Assembly: GCF_003841465.1 (NCBI RefSeq)
Contig: NZ_REFZ01000008.1
Coordinates: forward strand, 62,001-126,000
Length of the DNA: 64,000 bases
Direction: 5' to 3'
DNA from: Natrarchaeobius oligotrophus
GTDB lineage: Archaea; Halobacteriota; Halobacteria; Halobacteriales; Natrialbaceae
The notes under the pieces are model-generated. The model saw only the letters and a program-made list of their open reading frames with translations, was not told the DNA's origin and did not search any database. Positions 53,832-63,600 of this stretch are shown one piece after another. Each line of letters begins with the position of its first letter. Position 1 is the first letter of the stretch. The position numbers and the translations under genes were made by a program.

Positions 53832-54730
53832 CCGACGTTCGAGATCGCGGCCAGGTACTCCTCATCGGCGCGATCGTCATCGCGTTCGTCGTTCTCGGAA
53901 CCGTCGTCGCTTACAACGGGCTGATGCACACGGAGACGCTGTCCTCGAGTTCGACCGGCCAGGACGTCGAGAGAGCGGACGTGACCGGTCACGAACTCGA
54001 ACAGGCGATCCAGGGCCGGAGCGCGTGGTACGTCGAGCGTCGAGGTGGTCTCGAGACGATGCTTCAGGCGAGCGACCCCGAGACGGAGTTCTACGACGAA
54101 GACGAGTGGGAGACGGTGATCGTCGACGAGGTGTTGCCCCACTATCGCGACGACTCGATCAAGCGAACGCCTGCCGTCGTCGACGTGACGAACGTCTCGG
54201 AATCCGCGTCGATATCCGTTCTCGAAAACGAGGGTGCGCCGGTCGGTGACTACGAGGGAGAGGAAGTGTTCAACGGTACCGAAACCGGCGGCAACGTATT
54301 CGAGTTCGAGGTCTGGAACTTCGACTACGGCGGCGGCAGTAGCGAAGTGATCACGATCGAAACGCCGGAACAGCAGATCGATTTCGTCGTCGATCAGGGG
54401 GCAGAAGAGATCAGGTACGCCGGCGACGATTGTCAGATAAACGAACGTATCGAAGGGATCGATTTCGTAGAGGGGACCGTCGTGGATCGATTCGGCGGAA
54501 CGACTAGTTGCGATTTCGGCCCGATCGAGAAAGGAATGGAAGTCGAACGAATCGTGTTTACGGATATGTCGAGCGCGTACGAGTACGATCTTCGAGGCGT
54601 AGGCGAGAGTCACGAACGTGGAAACGCTGACGAGATTCCCTGGATTGTGGATGTTACCTACACCTACGACTCAAACGACGTCTCGAGCGAGCGCACGATC
54701 GAGGTCGACCTCTACGGTGAGCTGTTATGA
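53825..54730 (+). CDS. Pilin-like single-helix secreted protein 3
   Basis: A 301-residue protein with the start MVTDVRDRGQVLLIGAIVIAFVVLGTVVAYNGLMHTETLSS: RGQ then hydrophobic helix, then a large exported domain with two cysteines (DDCQINERI and TTSCDFGPIEKG) that may form a disulphide. From memory this is like DUF7261, unconfirmed. Its codons in the last third are less GC-biased than its neighbours. It overlaps the next gene by four bases. Confidence 0.8.
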   Translation: MVTDVRDRGQVLLIGAIVIAFVVLGTVVAYNGLMHTETLSSSSTGQDVERADVTGHELEQAIQGRSAWYVERRGGLETMLQASDPETEFYDEDEWETVIVDEVLPHYRDDSIKRTPAVVDVTNVSESASISVLENEGAPVGDYEGEEVFNGTETGGNVFEFEVWNFDYGGGSSEVITIETPEQQIDFVVDQGAEEIRYAGDDCQINERIEGIDFVEGTVVDRFGGTTSCDFGPIEKGMEVERIVFTDMSSAYEYDLRGVGESHERGNADEIPWIVDVTYTYDSNDVSSERTIEVDLYGELL

Positions 54731-55203
54731 GAGGCGATCCCGTGACGACCGATCGAGCGCTTTCGACCGCCGTCACCCACGTCCTCACGATGGGGATCAC
54801 GACGATCCTCGTTGCCGGGCTGCTCATGAGTTCGGGAACGCTGATCGAGGTGCAGTCGGATCGGAGCGCAGAACAGTCGCTCGAGACGATCGGCGAACGC
54901 CTGGCCGGCGAGATCGCGGACGTCGACCGGCTGGGAGGCGACGGCGACGCGGTGAACGTGACCGCGTCGCATCCGGAGACCGTCGCCGGATCGACGTATC
55001 GGATCGAACTCGAAGAGCGGAGCGCGTGCGCCGGCGATCCGTTACTCGACGGGAACGCGGACTGCCTTCGTTTGACCGCGAACGGGGCCGACGTCGAAGT
55101 GATCGTCCCGATCGCGAGCGAGAGCGACCTCGAGTACGGAAGCACGGCGACCGGCGGCACGATCGAGATCGAACACGACGGAACCGCGATCGGGATTCGG
55201 TGA
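54727..55203 (+). CDS. Pilin-like single-helix secreted protein 4
   Basis: A 158-residue protein: DRALSTAVTHVLTMGITTILVAGLLMSSGTL, the hydrophobic N-terminal helix, then a helical VQSDRSAEQSLETIGERLAGEIADVDRL, then a small exported domain with cysteines SACAGDPLLDGNADCLRL. The DRALSTAVTHVLTMGI start is like the S-x-x-V motif of haloarchaeal pilin-like families (DUF7266-like from memory). It overlaps the previous gene and is followed eight bases later by the fifth. Confidence 0.8.
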   Translation: MRGDPVTTDRALSTAVTHVLTMGITTILVAGLLMSSGTLIEVQSDRSAEQSLETIGERLAGEIADVDRLGGDGDAVNVTASHPETVAGSTYRIELEERSACAGDPLLDGNADCLRLTANGADVEVIVPIASESDLEYGSTATGGTIEIEHDGTAIGIR

Positions 55204-55210
55204 GTAGACG

Positions 55211-56014
55211 ATGAGACAAACGCGATTCACAGCAGCGTTCGGATCGACGACGGACGATCGAGGCGTAACCGAGGTACTCAGTTTCGTGCTGGTCTTTTCG
55301 ATCGTGCTCACGTCGGTGATCCTCGTCGGACTGGTCGGCTTCCAGGCGATCGAAGACTACCAGGAAAACGAAAAGCTCGGCAACGCCGAACGAGCGATGG
55401 ACGCGTTCGCCGACAACGCAAACGACGTCGTCCGGAACGACGGGGTGACTCACCGGTCCGGAACGCTCACCCTCCGCGAGGGGACCGTCTCACCGGGAGA
55501 AGCGGGGACGACCCTCGACGCGACGGTGTACGACGAACACGGATCGCCGACGTGGAACTGGAGCGACGAGTACGCAGGCGAGGATCTCGGCGCGTTCGTC
55601 TACGAGACCGACTCGATGACGGTCGCCTACGAGGGCGGTGGCGTCTTCCGGGGGAGCGGGGACGGCTCGAGTGCCGTCATCTCCGATCCGATGGTCACCT
55701 GTCGCGAACGCACCGACACCGCGTTGGTATCGCTCGTGAAAATTTCCCACGGCGACCGGTCGATCCAGAGCACCGAGGGGATGGAGTTCAGGCTCTCGAA
55801 AGTCGACGGTGAAACGGTGCGGAAGTTCGAAACCGGAACCGAGAACGTGACCGTCGAGGTCGAGGACGGACCGCACCGCGGCGGCTGGGAGACGTACTTC
55901 GAGAACGCGGAGGGATGGGAGTGGGACGAAACCGAGAACGCGGCCGTCTGCGACGCCGACAGCGTCTCGATCGACGTCGTCGAGGTCCAGATCGACTATC
56001 CCGAACTCGGCTGA
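55211..56014 (+). CDS. Pilin-like single-helix secreted protein 5
   Basis: A 267-residue protein starting with TTDDRGVTEVLSFVLVFSIVLTSVILVGLVGFQ; DRGVTEVL followed by a hydrophobic helix is very like archaeal type IV pilin (RGVSEVL-type) N-termini. The exported domain has several aromatic residues (WNWSDEYAGEDLG, GWEWDETEN) and cysteines MVTCRER and AVCDAD. From memory it resembles DUF7289. It is the last gene of the pilus-like operon, ending 55 bases before the convergent HsdR-N-like gene. Confidence 0.85.
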   Translation: MRQTRFTAAFGSTTDDRGVTEVLSFVLVFSIVLTSVILVGLVGFQAIEDYQENEKLGNAERAMDAFADNANDVVRNDGVTHRSGTLTLREGTVSPGEAGTTLDATVYDEHGSPTWNWSDEYAGEDLGAFVYETDSMTVAYEGGGVFRGSGDGSSAVISDPMVTCRERTDTALVSLVKISHGDRSIQSTEGMEFRLSKVDGETVRKFETGTENVTVEVEDGPHRGGWETYFENAEGWEWDETENAAVCDADSVSIDVVEVQIDYPELG

Positions 56015-56069
56015 GGACGACGGTCGGCTCCGGTTTTCACTCGTAACACGTCGCAAAGAGACGACAGCG

Positions 56070-57308
56070 TCAGGAATCCTCCCAGTCGCCGGTCAACATC
56101 GCCCGGAGCCCGGCTCGAGACGCGAGCGCTCGAATCCGCTCGGCGTGGTCCTCGAGCCCACCACCGACTTCGAGGTAGAGCCCGTTGGACAGCTGATACG
56201 GGGAGGTCATTGATTCGCTGTCGGATCCCGTGGGTTCGTCGTTCAGGACGACGCGGCCGTCCTCGGTGGGACGCCACGGAACCGAGACGCCGGAGAGCCC
56301 CCGGTCGAACAGGTACTCCGCCGCGTGGACGAGCGCCCGTCCGGAACTCGAGTGGCCGATCGCGCCGATCGAACCGCGGTCGTTGAAGAATTTGACGACG
56401 AACTCGCCGTCCCCGTCCGCATCCGCCGGTACGGTTTGCTCGTCAGTGTCAGCCCGCTCTGAGCCCGTCGGTGCAGCCGGTTCGTCGGATCCGGCTACGG
56501 CGGGTTCGTCGCGCCCGATAGTCTCTCCGTCGGCGGTTTGCGTTTCGTCCGAGCCGCTCGGGACGGACGCTTCGTCGTCGCGTTCGACTGCGCCGTCCAC
56601 CGCCGACGGCTCGGAGAACCGAAACGAAACGGATCCGGTCGACGCGTCGGACTCGTCGTTCGACCCGGCTGCGAACCGATCGTACTCGTCGCCAGCAAAC
56701 GAGACGATCAACCGATCGACGAACCTGTCCGCGGCGGACTCGAACTCCTCGGCGTAGCGCTCTCCGCCGGTCGCGGCGGTCAACCGCTCGACGAACGACC
56801 GAACGATCGCCGCTCGTTCGAGCGCGAGCCGTCGTCCGACGACCTCGGGGGCGTCGCCTTCGAGCCGGCGGCTCGCGTCCGCGCGGGTGAAGTGTTCGAT
56901 CGAGGATTCGTGCTCGGGTAGCGCAGGGAGACGACACGGGAGCCGATCGACGCCCGTCGTCCCCGCCAGAAAGAAGTACTCGCGACCGTTGGTGTAGAGC
57001 GCGCGGTCGACGCCGGTCCACGACATCGCTTCGAGGAGGTCCGTCGCCCGCGCCTCCTCGAGCGCGGTGCCGTAGGGCTCGACGGCGACGAACAGCGCGG
57101 GAATCGAGTCGACCGCGAGCACGTACTCGAGGTGAACGTCCTCGACGGCGTCGTCGACGACCGTCGCGTCGGCGGAGACGTTCCAGCCGAGCGTCTCGAG
57201 GAACGGTTCGACGATCCAGGTGCGCGTCTCGCCTGCGGTCGTCGGCGGGGCGGAGTCGACCAGCGTTCGACAGCGGGTGACGAACGGGCGAAGGTCGAGG
57301 CCGGTCAT
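56070..57308 (-). CDS. HsdR-N-like (restriction-endonuclease-fold) protein with acidic linker
   Basis: A 412-residue protein. The first 200 residues (WIVEPFLETLGWNV, DVHLEYVLAVDSIPALFVAVEPYGTALEEA, MSWTGVDRALYTNGREYFFLAG) resemble the N-terminal domain of type I restriction R subunits. In active enzymes the second strand gives E-x-K; here it reads VEPYG, so the Lys is missing and cleavage is unlikely. An acidic Ser/Asp/Glu-rich linker (about 235-305) leads to a C-terminal domain (FVVKFFNDRGSIGAIGHSSSGRALVHAAEYLFDRG) of unknown function. It lies between the pilus and che genes, convergent with the former. Confidence 0.7.
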   Translation of the reverse strand: MTGLDLRPFVTRCRTLVDSAPPTTAGETRTWIVEPFLETLGWNVSADATVVDDAVEDVHLEYVLAVDSIPALFVAVEPYGTALEEARATDLLEAMSWTGVDRALYTNGREYFFLAGTTGVDRLPCRLPALPEHESSIEHFTRADASRRLEGDAPEVVGRRLALERAAIVRSFVERLTAATGGERYAEEFESAADRFVDRLIVSFAGDEYDRFAAGSNDESDASTGSVSFRFSEPSAVDGAVERDDEASVPSGSDETQTADGETIGRDEPAVAGSDEPAAPTGSERADTDEQTVPADADGDGEFVVKFFNDRGSIGAIGHSSSGRALVHAAEYLFDRGLSGVSVPWRPTEDGRVVLNDEPTGSDSESMTSPYQLSNGLYLEVGGGLEDHAERIRALASRAGLRAMLTGDWEDS

Positions 57309-57405
57309 CGTTGGGTCGTACTCGACCGACGATCATGTAAACGGTGGTCGACACTCACGCAGCGAAGACGGTCACGCGTTCGGGTCCGTTCCCGGAAACG
57401 CCACC

Positions 57406-58224
57406 TCAGTTCGGTCCCGGCGACCGCTGGTAGATCCGCAATCGCGCGTCACGAACGTCGAAGCCGGTGTCGAACGTCGGCGGGATCGTCTCGGCTTTGC
57501 CGATCACGAGAAAGCCGTCGGGGACGAGCGAGTCCGAGATCACGTTCAGTATCGAGCGCTTGTACTCGTTGTCGATGTAGATGAACAGGTTCCGACAGAC
57601 GACGAGATCGAAGCCGGATTTCGGTCCGTCGTTGATCAGATCGTGGCGCTCGAAGGAGACGACGTCGCGGACGCGGTCGGCGATTCGGTACGTGTTCTCT
57701 TCGGTCTCGACGTACTCGTCGTAAGAGTCCAGAAACTCGAGTTGCTCCCGAACGTCGACCGTCCGCGATTCGGCGTAGACGCCCCGGCGCGCCGTCTCGA
57801 GTGCGGGTTCGCTGATGTCCGTTCCGAGAATGCGAACCGACTCCCGGTCGATCACCGGATCGTCGTGGACGAGCATCGACAGCGAGTACGCTTCGCGACC
57901 GTCGGCACAGGCGGCGCTCCAGATACGAATCTCGTCGCGAGCGGCCGCGATTCGTCGAAGGACGGCACGGATACCCGACCACACGTCGGGATTGCGAAAG
58001 AACCCGGTGACGTTGATGCTCATCGCCTCGAGCAGCGCCGTCCGTTCGTCGGGGTCGGACCGCAGCAACTCGAAGTACTCGTCGTACGTGTCCGTGCGCG
58101 TGCGTCGCATTCGCGAGGAGACGCGACGGTCGAGGTAGCCGTCGTTGTAGTGGCTCGTCGCGAACGCGAGTTCTTCCTCGACGAACGAAAGGAGCTCCTC
58201 GAGGGCGTCTGTGGTCGCGGTCAC
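57406..58224 (-). CDS. cheR: Chemotaxis protein methyltransferase CheR
   Basis: A 272-residue SAM-dependent enzyme that methylates glutamates of transducers. The SAM site is IRIWSAACADGREAYSLSM, then VRILGTDISEPALETARRGVY, and VVCRNLFIYIDNEYKRSILNVI is the CheR C-terminal mark; the N-terminal domain with NVTGFFRNP is also present. It starts at GTG 58224, whose codon overlaps the stop of cheD (GTGA), so the two are coupled. It is the last gene of the leftward cheA-C-C2-D-R run seen here. Confidence 0.95.
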   Translation of the reverse strand: MTATTDALEELLSFVEEELAFATSHYNDGYLDRRVSSRMRRTRTDTYDEYFELLRSDPDERTALLEAMSINVTGFFRNPDVWSGIRAVLRRIAAARDEIRIWSAACADGREAYSLSMLVHDDPVIDRESVRILGTDISEPALETARRGVYAESRTVDVREQLEFLDSYDEYVETEENTYRIADRVRDVVSFERHDLINDGPKSGFDLVVCRNLFIYIDNEYKRSILNVISDSLVPDGFLVIGKAETIPPTFDTGFDVRDARLRIYQRSPGPN

Positions 58225-58742
58225 AGCTCGGACACGCTGCTTTCGTTCTCGTCGGAGGTTTTGACGACGAGTCGTCCCGTTCCGGGCGTGAACTCCACCG
58301 TTCGACCGTGGGCACCGCCGACATCTTCGCCGATCAGCGGAACGCCGAGTTTCTCGAGTTCCGCTTTCGCGGCATCGACGTTGCGCTTGCCGACGCCGTC
58401 GCCGAAGCTATCGAATTCGAACATGTCGCTGCCGCCCGCGATCTTGGCCTCGACGTCTGTGTAGCTCGCGCCGCGTTCGACCATCCGGCGTAACAGCGCC
58501 CTGATCGCCGTGTCGGCGTACTTGCCGGGTTTGCGGTCGCTGTTGTGTTCCGCGGCGTCGCCGTCGGGCAACATGGCGTGTGCGAGGCCGCCGATTTCGC
58601 TGTCCGGATCGTAGAGCGCGATCGCGAGACACGAGCCGAGTCCGTAGGATTTGAGCGTATCATCGCCCTCGCTGACCGCCAGCTCGGAGATGCCGACCTG
58701 GACCGGTGAGGGCGCGCCCGGTTCGCTTCCGTACGTCTTCAT
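58221..58742 (-). CDS. cheD: Chemoreceptor glutamine deamidase CheD
   Basis: A 173-residue protein acting on transducer glutamines and as a partner of CheC. LKSYGLGSCLAIALYDPDSEIGGLAHAMLPD carries the catalytic Cys and His (GSC...H), and RNVDAAKAELEKLGVPLIGEDVGGAHGRTVEFTPGTGRLVVK is the typical end. It overlaps the double cheC gene at its start (ATGA) and cheR at its end. Confidence 0.96.
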   Translation of the reverse strand: MKTYGSEPGAPSPVQVGISELAVSEGDDTLKSYGLGSCLAIALYDPDSEIGGLAHAMLPDGDAAEHNSDRKPGKYADTAIRALLRRMVERGASYTDVEAKIAGGSDMFEFDSFGDGVGKRNVDAAKAELEKLGVPLIGEDVGGAHGRTVEFTPGTGRLVVKTSDENESSVSEL

Positions 58743-59989
58743 ACGGTATCGACTTCCTGAAACTCCGCCGTGGTCGGCGTCTCCTCGATTCGATCGACGT
58801 CGAGATCGTTCAGCGCGCGCTCGAGATCGGACTCGTCCGCGATCGCGTACACTTCGCAGTCGAACTCGCGGCCGTCGGCGACGACGACGGTGTCGAAGAC
58901 GAACGCGAACTCCTGATTTGCGCCCAGTTTGACGATAACCGGATCGACCGCCGCAGCACCGTAGTCGTGGACGAACTCCGGCGTCGAGTGGTCGATCGCC
59001 GTATCGAGTACGTTCGCCCAACCGTCGAGAAATCCGCTGGCCATGATGTTGCCGAGTTCCTTGATTGCACTCGTTCCCATCTGCCCGAAGCCGTCCTCGT
59101 CGATCGACGCCGGAACCATCGCGTCGACGATCTCGTGGGCCGACTCCTCGTCGAACAGGAAGACGAGGTAGCCACTCGGAACGCCGTCGAACTCGAAGGC
59201 AACGCTGACCAGTCGTTCGTCCGGCACCTGTTGGGGGATCGTCTCGAGCGAGACGAAGTTGAGCCGACGGATCTCCACGCTGGTGTCGATGCCGGTGAGC
59301 GTCGTCGCGGTTTTTGCGACCTCTTCGGCACCGCGTTCGGCCATGCGGTCGAAACCGTCGAGTTTGTCGTACTCGATCCCGCCGCTCGCGCGCAATCGCT
59401 CGAGCAGCGACGCCATCGACGTTCGGTTGGGAAAGAGGTAGTAACTGAAACTGATCTCGGTGTCGACGGCCTCGATCCGGCTCTGGAAGAGCAACGCGAG
59501 GTCGTCGTCGTCGGGCGTCTCCTCGATGCCGTCGAAGAAGGGATCGGCCGTCCGACCCTCGACGAACTCCGGCGTCGAGACGTCGATAACGGTCTCGAGA
59601 ACGTCGGCCCAGCCGTCGATAAAGCCGCTGTTCATGATGTGGCCGACCTCGGTAGTTGCGCTTTTGCTCATCCGATCGAACGAATCGACGTCGAAGTCGG
59701 CGTCGGGATCAGCTTCGGCCAGTAGCGTCTCGATGACCCGCACCGCGTTTTCGCGCTCGAAGACGATCAGCGAGTGGCCCTCGATCGCGCCGCTGAGCTT
59801 TACCCGAACGCCGACCCGATCCGTCTCGCCGAAATCCCGACGGATCTCGCGGCCGCGCATGAAGTTCAACTTCGTCACGCCGACCCGCGTTTCGACGCCG
59901 GTCATGTGGGTCAGCCGACCCGCCGCGAGTCCGGCGCCTTCCCGCGCCATTCGATAGAACGTCCCGAGTGCGTTGACGTCGAGTTTCAT
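58739..59989 (-). CDS. cheC: Double CheC-domain phosphatase
   Basis: A 416-residue protein of two CheC units in tandem. The second unit has the exact phosphatase pattern S-x3-E-x2-N-x22-P (SAIKELGN through TP). In the first unit the corresponding sequence is SATTEVGHIMNSGF, so the Asn is His. CheC removes phosphate from CheY-P and is bound by CheD. The gene overlaps the stop of the upstream single-unit cheC by three bases, and its own stop overlaps cheD. Two-unit CheC proteins are known in archaea; the asymmetry is noted under findings. Confidence 0.92.
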   Translation of the reverse strand: MKLDVNALGTFYRMAREGAGLAAGRLTHMTGVETRVGVTKLNFMRGREIRRDFGETDRVGVRVKLSGAIEGHSLIVFERENAVRVIETLLAEADPDADFDVDSFDRMSKSATTEVGHIMNSGFIDGWADVLETVIDVSTPEFVEGRTADPFFDGIEETPDDDDLALLFQSRIEAVDTEISFSYYLFPNRTSMASLLERLRASGGIEYDKLDGFDRMAERGAEEVAKTATTLTGIDTSVEIRRLNFVSLETIPQQVPDERLVSVAFEFDGVPSGYLVFLFDEESAHEIVDAMVPASIDEDGFGQMGTSAIKELGNIMASGFLDGWANVLDTAIDHSTPEFVHDYGAAAVDPVIVKLGANQEFAFVFDTVVVADGREFDCEVYAIADESDLERALNDLDVDRIEETPTTAEFQEVDTV

Positions 59990-60591
59990 GCGGTTTGGAC
60001 TTCGATGCCGTTGACCATTTCGACGAACTCTTCCAGGTCGGGGAAGGCGTAAATTTCGGCTTCGATCTGATAGCTCGGCACGGTCAGATCCGAATCGAAA
60101 AACAGGGCGAGATCGTCGCCACCGAGGCCAGCGGTTCTGGTGACGATGTCGCCGGCCGGCGCGTAGACGAGCTGCGGAGCCGCGATGTCGATCACGCGCC
60201 CGAGGACGTCGGCCCAGCCGTCGATGAAGCCGCTGGCCATCATGTTCCCCATCTCTTCGACCGCACTCCTGGCCATCTTGCCCGAGACGTCCGACATGTC
60301 GTCGACGACGTCGCTGAGCATGATCGCCGTGATCTTCTTGGCGCTCGCTTCCGGAAAGAGGATGAGGATGTGGCCGTGGGGCGGATCGAGCAACCGAACG
60401 CGAACGCCGACGCGCTTGCCGGGCTCGAGCTGGGCTTCGATGTCGTCGACGTCGACGAAGTTCGTCTTCGTGACGTCCATCCGGGCGTCCTCTCCGGTCA
60501 GCTTGCTCATGTTGTCGGCGACGCCGTTCGTTCCGACTTTGGCCATCTCGTTTATGAAACTCAGCTTCCGAATGTCGACCATCAGCGTCAT
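59986..60591 (-). CDS. cheC: CheY-P phosphatase CheC
   Basis: A 201-residue single CheC protein. SAVEEMGNMMASGFIDGW followed by 13 residues and P matches S-x3-E-x2-N-x22-P exactly. The N-terminal half (FINEMAKVGTNGVADNMSKLTG) lacks a second full motif. It begins 40 bases after the cheA stop and overlaps the double cheC gene. ATG 60591 is used; ATG 60582 (MVDIRKLSFINE) is also possible. Confidence 0.93.
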   Translation of the reverse strand: MTLMVDIRKLSFINEMAKVGTNGVADNMSKLTGEDARMDVTKTNFVDVDDIEAQLEPGKRVGVRVRLLDPPHGHILILFPEASAKKITAIMLSDVVDDMSDVSGKMARSAVEEMGNMMASGFIDGWADVLGRVIDIAAPQLVYAPAGDIVTRTAGLGGDDLALFFDSDLTVPSYQIEAEIYAFPDLEEFVEMVNGIEVQTA

Positions 60592-60631
60592 TGCAGCCTC
60601 CGTCCGTATCTGTCGTCGTGTACGTATCCAA

Positions 60632-63600
60632 TCATAGTGTTGTCACGTCGATGATGTTGATCACTTTTCCTCTGCCGCGAACCGTCGCACCGCTGAGCCC
60701 CGGGATACCGCCCATGAACCCCTCGAAAGGTTTGACCACGACTTCCTGTTGGCCCTCGACGTTGTCGCACTGGAGGGCAACGGGGCGAACGGAATCCCGG
60801 ATGCGCACCACGACGCCGCCGTCACCGTTCGACGCGGGTTCCGGCACGTCGAGCGCCTCCTCGAGCCGAACGACGGGATAGGTTCGTTCGCCGTCGGAGA
60901 TCACCCGTTCGCCGTCGACGATCTCGATCGAACTGGCGACGTCGACGTCGTGGACCGCTTCGGTTGGAATTCCGAACTCTTCGGTTCCGCACTGGACGAA
61001 CAGCACGTCGTCGATCGCGATCGAGACGGGAAGCGTCATCGTGACCGTCGTCCCCTCGCCAGGTTCGCCGTCGATCGACACCGATCCGCCCATCTCCTCG
61101 ATCGTCCGTCTGACGACGTCCATCCCGACGCCGCGGCCGCTAACGTCGGTCACCTCCGTCGCGGTCGAGAGCCCGGGTTCGAAGATGAGCCGCGCGGCCT
61201 CGTCGTCGGAGAGGTCGGCGGCGTCCTCTTCGTCGAGAACGCCCGCGTCGACCGCCTCCGAGCGGAGGCGGTCGGGATCGAGTCCGGAGCCGTCGTCCGC
61301 GACCGTGATCGTCACGCGATCGCGCGAGCGCGTTGCCGCCACCTCGACCTGTCCCTCAGGTGGTTTGTCGACGCTCTTTCGCTTCTCGGGAGGTTCGATC
61401 CCGTGATCGACCGCGTTCCGAACCAGGTGAATCAGCGGATCCCGAAGCCGGTCGAGGATGCTTCTGTCGAGTTCGACGTCACCGCCGGTCAGCTCGAAGG
61501 CGACGTCTTTGTCCTGATCGCGAGCGATATCGCGGACGATCCGCGGGAGTCGGTTCGCGACCGTCTCGAGCGGGATCAACCGGACGTCCATCACCGTCTC
61601 CTGTAACTCCGTCGTGAGGTCGTCGAGATCCTCGAGTTCGGCTTCGATCGCCTCGAAGTCCCGGTTCGATTCCACCTCGTGGCGCAGGCGGACGCGGCTC
61701 GTGACGAGCCCCTCGACGAGGGTAACGAGATCGTCGATCTGATCGACGTCCACGCGCACCGACTGGAGGCCGTCGGCGTCGTCCTCGGACGTCGGCCGAT
61801 CGGACGGCTCGGGAACGGTGACGTCGGGAATCTCGAGCTCCGGCTCCTCGACGACTCTCGTAACGTCGTCGCCGGAGTGTGCGGATTCGTCCTCGACGTC
61901 GGCCCTCGAGGACGAATCCGCACCGACCTCGTCGAACCGGTCGTCGATGCCGACGCCGAACTCCGCGTCGTCGAAGGCGTCCTCACCGAACGTCTCCTCG
62001 AACGAATCGTCCGCATCGTCGACGAGGTCGAGCGGATCGACGTCCGCGTCCGCCGATCCGTCGACTTCGCTCGCATCGTCGGCGTCGTCGAAACCGCCGA
62101 AATCTGGCTCCGACGTCGGTTCGAACGCAGACTCCTGACCGTCCTCAGCGTCGAACCCGTCGTCGGCGTCGTCGATCGGCGAAACGGTGGTCTCGTCGTC
62201 GTCGAACGCGATGTCGGAGTCCTCGACCGACGCGTCGAACGCGCCGTCGGCGTCGGAGAACGCCCCCTCGAACTCGGCGCTCGAGGAGTCCGCGGACGCG
62301 AATCCGCCGAACTCGTCCGTCGACGAGGCCTCGGAATCCGGCGTCGCGGATTCGTCGAACTCCTGGAAACGCTGCTCGTCGGCGTCCTCGAGTTCGCCGG
62401 TCGCATCTTCTGCGTCCTCGGCCTCTTCGTCCGAATCGTCGAATTGATCGCGTTCGCCGTCCGCGCTCTCGACGTCGTCGACCGGTTCGTCGGATTCGAT
62501 CGACGACTCCGAATCGACGACCGATTTCCACTCGCTTTCGGCCGCCGTCTCGAGGTCGCGATCGGTCACCGATTCGTCGGCTTCGGAGGTCGATTCGTCG
62601 GCTCCGGTGGTCGATTCGACGTCGTCGATCTCGTCCGATTCCGCGTCGTCAGCCTCGCCCGATTCTGCGTCGACTGACGCGTTCGCTTTCGCGCCGACGG
62701 AACCGGCGACGTCCGCAGCAGGCTCGGAGTCGGCTTCCGCAGTCGTTTCGCCGACGTCCCCGCCGTCGTCGGACGAACCGAGCAGGAACTCGTCTAACTC
62801 GTCGTCGGAAACCGGATCGTCCGCCGTGGCGTCGTCGCCGCTTCCGGCGTCGTCGTCCGACGCCGCGTCGACTTCGACGTCTTCTTCGAATTCCGCGCCG
62901 GAACCGACGTTCTCGACGCTCTCCTCGAGTTCAGCCTCGGAATCGTCGTCCGCGAAGTCGTCGCCGAGGAGCTCGTCCATGCTGACCTCCTCTTCGTCGT
63001 CGAACTCGTCGAACTCGAGTTCCTCGAGTTCCTCCTGGAGTTCGTCAAAACCAACGGTGTCGACTTCGGCTTTGAGTTCGGCGAAGACCGCTTCGGCGTC
63101 CTCGACCTCATCGTCTTCGGCGTCGGTAGCGACGGATTCCTCGGGTGCGACGTCCGAACTCGAGTCCTCCGCATCGGCGAACAGATCGTCGAACGAGCCG
63201 GCGTCACCCATCTCGTCGAAGACGTCCAGATCGTCGTCCGCCTCGACTTCCTTTACCTTCTCGTCGAGGTCGTCGAACTCGTCGAACTCCGAGAGTAAGT
63301 CGTCGACCCCGAGCGATTTGGCCTCGTCCGAAGAGATCGTCGCACCGCTTACGTCGTCGTCGAGTCGCCCGGTCTCGACGGACGGCGTCGGGCCCGCGTC
63401 GGCCGCAATCGACGTGAGCCGATCCGTCACCGCCACGATCTCGAAGTCCGCCACCTCCTCGACGGACTCGAGCCCGGAGGTGATCGCGGCTTCGCCGACG
63501 GCACAGCCGAAGACGGCGTCGAACCGTCCGCCGTAGGAGCCGTCTTCGATGCGGCCGCGTGCCGGAACCGTTCCGATCAGATCGAACGCGTCGATCAGCG

